Assembly: GCA_013372875.1 (NCBI GenBank)
Contig: JABXIW010000208.1
Span: 1-8,784 of the forward strand
DNA length: 8,784 bases
Direction of reading: 5' to 3'
Source of the DNA: Gammaproteobacteria bacterium
GTDB lineage: Bacteria > Pseudomonadota > Gammaproteobacteria > Enterobacterales > Kangiellaceae
A program made the position numbers and the translations under genes. Positions 5,804-8,784 of the stretch are shown here, piece after piece. Each line of letters opens with the position of its first letter. Within the stretch, counting starts at the first letter, position 1. Under the pieces are notes generated by a model. It ran no database searches. It worked only from the letters and a program-made list of their open reading frames with translations, and was not told the DNA's origin.

Positions 5804-8233
5804 ATGCAAAGCGATACTCAAGAAACGATTGTAGAAACCAATAATAAGCAACTTCCTTTATTGCCACTGCGTGATGTGGTGGTGTTTCCACACATGGTGA
5901 TCCCATTATTTGTCGGGCGTGAAAAATCCATCCAAGCGCTTGAAGCTGCTACTAATGGCGACAAGCAAGTGATGCTAGTGGCACAAAAAGAAGCCTCAGA
6001 AGATATGCCAGAGCCTGATCAGATTTTTGATTATGGCTGTGTGGCGACCATTTTGCAGATGCTTAAATTACCTGATGGTAATGTCAAAGTCTTGGTGGAA
6101 GGGGTGCAGCGAGCCAAAGTTGTGCAATACACCGAAACTGAGCCCATGTATATCGCGGAAGTGGAAACCGTAGCTAACGTTTCTTTAAATCCAGCGGAAG
6201 AAGATGGCTTGGCACGTGCGGCTTTGTCCAACTTCGATAAATATGTGAAGTTGAATAAAAAAGTTCCTAGCGAAATTTTGACTTCTTTATCGGGTATTGA
6301 TGAACCAAGCCGTTTGGCGGATAGCATTGCGGCGCACATGGCGCTGAATATCCAAGACAAGCAGCAAATTTTAGAAATGCACAATACTTCTGAGCGCCTT
6401 GAGCATTTGATGAGCAAGATGGAAGGCGAAATGGAATTGCTGCAAGTGGAAAAACGTATTCGCAGCCGCGTTAAGAATCAAATGGAGAAGAATCAGCGCG
6501 AATATTATTTAAATGAGCAAATCAAAGCCATTCAGAAAGAACTTGGCGAAGGCGAAGAAACTGCTTCAGAGCATGAAGAGTTAGCTAAGAAAATTGCTGA
6601 ATCTGGAATGACTAAAGAAGCAAAGGAAAAAGCCGAAGCCGAGCTGAAAAAGTTAAAAATGATGTCGCCCATGTCTGCCGAAGCAACGGTAGTGCGTGGA
6701 TACATCGACTGGTTATTGGGCGTACCGTGGAAAAAGCGCTCCAAAGTGAAACATAATTTAGCCAACGCCGAAGAAACTTTAAATGCTGATCACTATGGTC
6801 TTGAAAAAGTTAAAGAGCGCATTTTGGAATATTTGGCGGTGCAGCAAAGAGTTAAAAAACTTAAAGGACCAGTGCTCTGTTTAGTTGGTCCGCCAGGTGT
6901 CGGTAAAACCTCACTGGGTCAATCCATTGCTAAAGCTACGGGTCGTAAATACGTTCGCATGGCCTTGGGCGGGGTGCGTGATGAAGCGGAAATTCGCGGT
7001 CACCGCCGTACTTACATTGGCGCTATGCCTGGTAAAATCATGCAAAAAATGAGCAAGGTTTCGGTGAAGAACCCATTATTCTTGCTCGATGAAATCGACA
7101 AGATGGCGATGGATATGCGCGGCGATCCTTCTTCGGCACTATTGGAAGTATTAGATCCTGAGCAAAACCATACTTTTAATGACCATTATTTAGAAGTGGA
7201 TTACGACTTATCCGAAGTCATGTTTATTGCTACTTCCAATTCGATGAATATTCCAGCGCCACTGTTGGATCGGATGGAAGTGATTCGCATCCCAGGTTAT
7301 ACCGAAGATGAAAAGGTGGAAATCGCTACGCGTTATTTATTGCCTAAGCAGATGAAAAATGCAGGTTTGCGTGACGGCGAATTGCAACTTTCTGAGTCGG
7401 GTATCAGAAGTATTATTCGTTTCTATACACGTGAATCGGGTGTGCGTAATTTAGAGCGTGAATTGGCCAAAATTTGCCGTAAAACGGTGAAAGAACAATT
7501 GTTGGCTAAGAAAGAAAAGAAAACCATCAAGGTGCACAAAGGAAATATCGACAAATATCTTGGTGTGCAGCGCTTTGATTACGGCAAAGCAGGTGATAAG
7601 AATGAAGTTGGTCAAGTTACAGGCCTTGCTTGGACATCAGTTGGCGGTGAGCTGCTAACCATTGAGTCCGTTGTGGTTGACGGTAAAGGCAAAACCAGCT
7701 TTACAGGTCAGCTTGGAGATGTAATGAAAGAGTCAATCCAAGCGGCGATGACGGTTGTGAGAAGTCGTTGCCTAGCGCTTGGTATTGAGCCTGATTTTTA
7801 TGAGAAAAAAGATATCCACGTTCACGTTCCCGAAGGTGCTACGCCAAAAGATGGTCCGAGTGCGGGTATTGGTATGTGCACTGCTTTGATTTCGAGTTTA
7901 ACTCGCATTCCCGTGCGCAAAGATGTGGCAATGACCGGTGAAATTACATTGCGTGGCGAAGTCTTACCCATTGGCGGCTTAAAAGAAAAACTGCTTGCTG
8001 CTCATCGTGGTGGTATCAAAAAGGTTATGATTCCAAAAGATAACGAGCGTGATTTGGCGGATATTCCAGCTAATATCAAAAAAGATTTAGAGATAAACTG
8101 CGTTAAGTGGATCGATGAAGTGATTGATATTGCGTTAGAGCGTCCACCTGAACCAGTGGCTCGTACCTCTGGAGCTAAATCTAAAGCGGCTGGAAAGAAG
8201 TCATCTAAGTCTGGGGATATACACCCTCACTAG
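5804..8233 (+). CDS. lon: ATP-dependent Lon protease (LonA type)
   Basis: Lon is a soluble homohexameric AAA+ serine protease that degrades misfolded and selected regulatory proteins. This copy has 809 residues against 784 in E. coli. Residues about 14-205 are the substrate-binding LON domain ([20 protein letters not shown]), and a charged coiled-coil section follows (about 205-300). The AAA+ module has Walker A GPPGVGKT (362-369), Walker B LFLLDEID (425-432), sensor-1 N479, an arginine finger in LLDRME (R490) and sensor-2 R548 in ESGVRNLER. The protease domain carries the Ser-Lys dyad: S686 in KDGPSAG and K729 in GGLKEKL, 43 residues apart as in E. coli. The extra length is partly a short N-terminal addition and partly a lysine/serine-rich tail (about 787-809) ending in DIHPH. 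The ATG has only a weak AGGA (5788-5791), 12 nt upstream. Confidence 0.99.
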   Translation: MQSDTQETIVETNNKQLPLLPLRDVVVFPHMVIPLFVGREKSIQALEAATNGDKQVMLVAQKEASEDMPEPDQIFDYGCVATILQMLKLPDGNVKVLVEGVQRAKVVQYTETEPMYIAEVETVANVSLNPAEEDGLARAALSNFDKYVKLNKKVPSEILTSLSGIDEPSRLADSIAAHMALNIQDKQQILEMHNTSERLEHLMSKMEGEMELLQVEKRIRSRVKNQMEKNQREYYLNEQIKAIQKELGEGEETASEHEELAKKIAESGMTKEAKEKAEAELKKLKMMSPMSAEATVVRGYIDWLLGVPWKKRSKVKHNLANAEETLNADHYGLEKVKERILEYLAVQQRVKKLKGPVLCLVGPPGVGKTSLGQSIAKATGRKYVRMALGGVRDEAEIRGHRRTYIGAMPGKIMQKMSKVSVKNPLFLLDEIDKMAMDMRGDPSSALLEVLDPEQNHTFNDHYLEVDYDLSEVMFIATSNSMNIPAPLLDRMEVIRIPGYTEDEKVEIATRYLLPKQMKNAGLRDGELQLSESGIRSIIRFYTRESGVRNLERELAKICRKTVKEQLLAKKEKKTIKVHKGNIDKYLGVQRFDYGKAGDKNEVGQVTGLAWTSVGGELLTIESVVVDGKGKTSFTGQLGDVMKESIQAAMTVVRSRCLALGIEPDFYEKKDIHVHVPEGATPKDGPSAGIGMCTALISSLTRIPVRKDVAMTGEITLRGEVLPIGGLKEKLLAAHRGGIKKVMIPKDNERDLADIPANIKKDLEINCVKWIDEVIDIALERPPEPVARTSGAKSKAAGKKSSKSGDIHPH

Positions 8234-8254
8234 TCCTTTAAGTGATTGAAATTT

Positions 8255-8287
8255 GCGCAAAAGCCCTATATTTAAAGGTTTTTGCGC
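8255..8287 (+). terminator. Hairpin after lon, probable terminator
   Basis: GCGCAAAAGCC (8255-8265) pairs with GGTTTTTGCGC (8277-8287) over 11 bp including one G-U pair, with an 11-nt loop. It starts 22 nt after the lon stop and ends before the hupB promoter. The T-rich stretch lies inside the right arm rather than after it, so termination efficiency is uncertain. Confidence 0.5.
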
Positions 8288-8304
8288 CAATTCTTAGGAA
8301 TTTC

Positions 8305-8325
8305 CTTGACACTTCAAAGTGCAAG
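8305..8325. repeat. Interrupted palindrome overlapping the hupB -35 box and spacer
   Basis: The arms are CTTG plus CACTT on the left (8305-8308 and 8310-8314) and AAGTG plus CAAG on the right (8317-8321 and 8322-8325), around CA, with one extra A at 8309. Its position across the -35 box and spacer is where a repressor operator would act. No known operator is recognised, and the extra base breaks strict two-fold symmetry. Confidence 0.35.
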
Positions 8326-8335
8326 TTGCTATAAC
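8306..8335 (+). promoter_or_regulatory. Strong sigma-70 promoter for hupB (and probably tRNA-Val)
   Basis: TTGACA (8306-8311) is a perfect -35 box, and TATAAC (8330-8335) matches five of six -10 bases after an 18-nt spacer. This is the best promoter in the window. Transcription would start near 8342, giving an approximately 82-nt leader before the hupB GTG. It shows that hupB is expressed independently of lon. Confidence 0.8.
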
Positions 8336-8345
8336 AAACAACCTC

Positions 8346-8379
8346 ATTAAAAACCAATGACAACCATCTTGGTTTTAAT
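8346..8379 (+). promoter_or_regulatory. 5'-leader hairpin in the hupB mRNA
   Basis: ATTAAAAACCAA (8346-8357) pairs with TTGGTTTTAAT (8369-8379), 11 bp with one bulged A and an 11-nt loop. It would form within the first few nucleotides of the predicted hupB transcript, well upstream of the ribosome site. A stem at the 5' end commonly stabilises mRNA. A regulatory role is possible but not shown. Confidence 0.45.
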
Positions 8380-8423
8380 AGTAAAAAAACATCTTAATAA
8401 CTCTAGAATTAAGGGGAAAGAGA

Positions 8424-8696
8424 GTGAATAAATCAGAATTAATCGATGCAATCGCAGCAGGTTCAGACATTTCAAAAGCAGCTGCAGGTCGCGCTTTAGA
8501 CTCAATGATTGGTGCTATTACTGAGTCTTTACAAAAAGGTGAATCAGTGTCTTTAGTTGGCTTCGGTACTTTCTCAGTAAAAGAGCGCGCAGCTCGTACT
8601 GGTCGTAATCCACAAACTGGCGAAACTATCCAAATTAAAGCTGCAAAAGTTCCTGGATTTAAAGCTGGTAAAGCGCTTAAAGACGCGGTAAACTAG
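8424..8696 (+). CDS. hupB: DNA-binding protein HU, beta-type
   Basis: HU is a small dimeric histone-like protein that bends and compacts DNA and supports replication, repair and transcription. All 90 residues are present, the standard HU length, starting [11 protein letters not shown]. The family signature is visible: [22 protein letters not shown] (split as GFGTF at 46-50 and GRNPQTG at 60-66), with the intercalating proline P63 in the beta-arm tip and basic residues on both arms. The start codon is GTG, supported by AAGGGG (8411-8416), 7 nt upstream. The beta assignment rests on position downstream of lon, as in E. coli, and on overall likeness to HupB. It has its own strong promoter and lies 12 nt before a tRNA gene. 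Confidence 0.97.
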   Translation: MNKSELIDAIAAGSDISKAAAGRALDSMIGAITESLQKGESVSLVGFGTFSVKERAARTGRNPQTGETIQIKAAKVPGFKAGKALKDAVN

Positions 8697-8708
8697 CCGC
8701 CGATTTCT

Positions 8709-8784
8709 GGGTGGTTAGCTCAGTTGGGAGAGCATCGCCCTTACAAGGCGAGGGTCACTGGTTCGAGCCCAGTACCACCCACCA
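8709..8784 (+). tRNA. tRNA-Val, anticodon UAC
   Basis: A complete 76-nt cloverleaf with an encoded CCA ends exactly at the window edge. The acceptor stem pairs GGGTGGT (8709-8715) with ACCACCC (8774-8780), discriminator A8781. The D stem is GCTC/GAGC. The anticodon stem TCGCC/GGCGA encloses CTTACAA, with anticodon TAC at 8742-8744, decoding GUA and related valine codons. The T arm is ACTGG-TTCGAGC-CCAGT with a 5-nt variable loop. All stems are fully paired. No promoter or terminator lies between hupB and this gene, so it is probably cut out of a hupB-tRNA transcript; further tRNA genes could follow outside the window. Confidence 0.97.

Noticed and set aside
6031..6417. Minus-strand open frame opposite lon
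   Set aside because: It is antisense to the conserved LON domain, with biased cysteine/serine content and no independent signals.
8709..8784. tRNA-Val as an integration site (attachment site for a mobile element)
   Set aside because: tRNA 3' ends are common attachment sites, but the window ends at the CCA and no integrase or duplicated tRNA end is visible within it.

Overview
The window looks like chromosome from a free-living gammaproteobacterium with moderate to low G+C (low-to-mid 40s percent by eye, not computed). ClpP, ClpX, Lon and HU all read as close relatives of the Escherichia coli proteins, and the backbone order clpP - clpX - lon - hupB is the classic gammaproteobacterial protein-quality-control locus. 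The genus cannot be fixed by reading; a marine lineage of the Kangiella/Oceanospirillales type would fit, but this is a guess.

Layout, left to right. Bases 1-361 hold the last 119 codons of clpP, followed at once by a strong rho-independent terminator (401-428). Next come two genes that are not part of the E. coli version of the locus. One is a 12-helix carrier of the ATP/ADP-translocase (NTT/Tlc) family with a cadherin-like Ig-fold domain at its C-terminus (547-2178, plus strand). The other is a predicted lipoprotein that joins a PPP-type metallophosphatase to a C-terminal domain with protein/lipid-kinase-like motifs (2190-4154, minus strand). Their stop codons face each other 11 bp apart. 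A 259-bp divergent promoter region then leads to clpX (4414-5679), a hairpin, lon (5804-8233), another hairpin, a near-consensus sigma-70 promoter, hupB with a GTG start (8424-8696), and a complete tRNA-Val(UAC) that ends exactly at the window edge (8709-8784).

How the parts work together. ClpP is the peptidase chamber, ClpX its AAA+ unfoldase and Lon an independent AAA+ protease. HU-beta is a nucleoid protein and, in E. coli, a known Lon substrate. Here clpP and clpX are about 4.05 kb apart and separated by a terminator and an opposing gene, so they cannot share the usual bicistronic mRNA. A heat-shock-like promoter candidate lies just upstream of clpX. The hupB promoter probably also drives the tRNA, which starts only 12 nt after the hupB stop.

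The most unusual content is the inserted pair. The lipoprotein carries opposing catalytic domain types (phosphatase and kinase-like) and is predicted to sit outside the cytoplasm, where ATP is normally scarce. Its neighbour belongs to a family of nucleotide exchangers. A functional link between them is only a hypothesis, but it can be tested. No CRISPR array, transposase, insertion sequence or obvious attachment site was seen.
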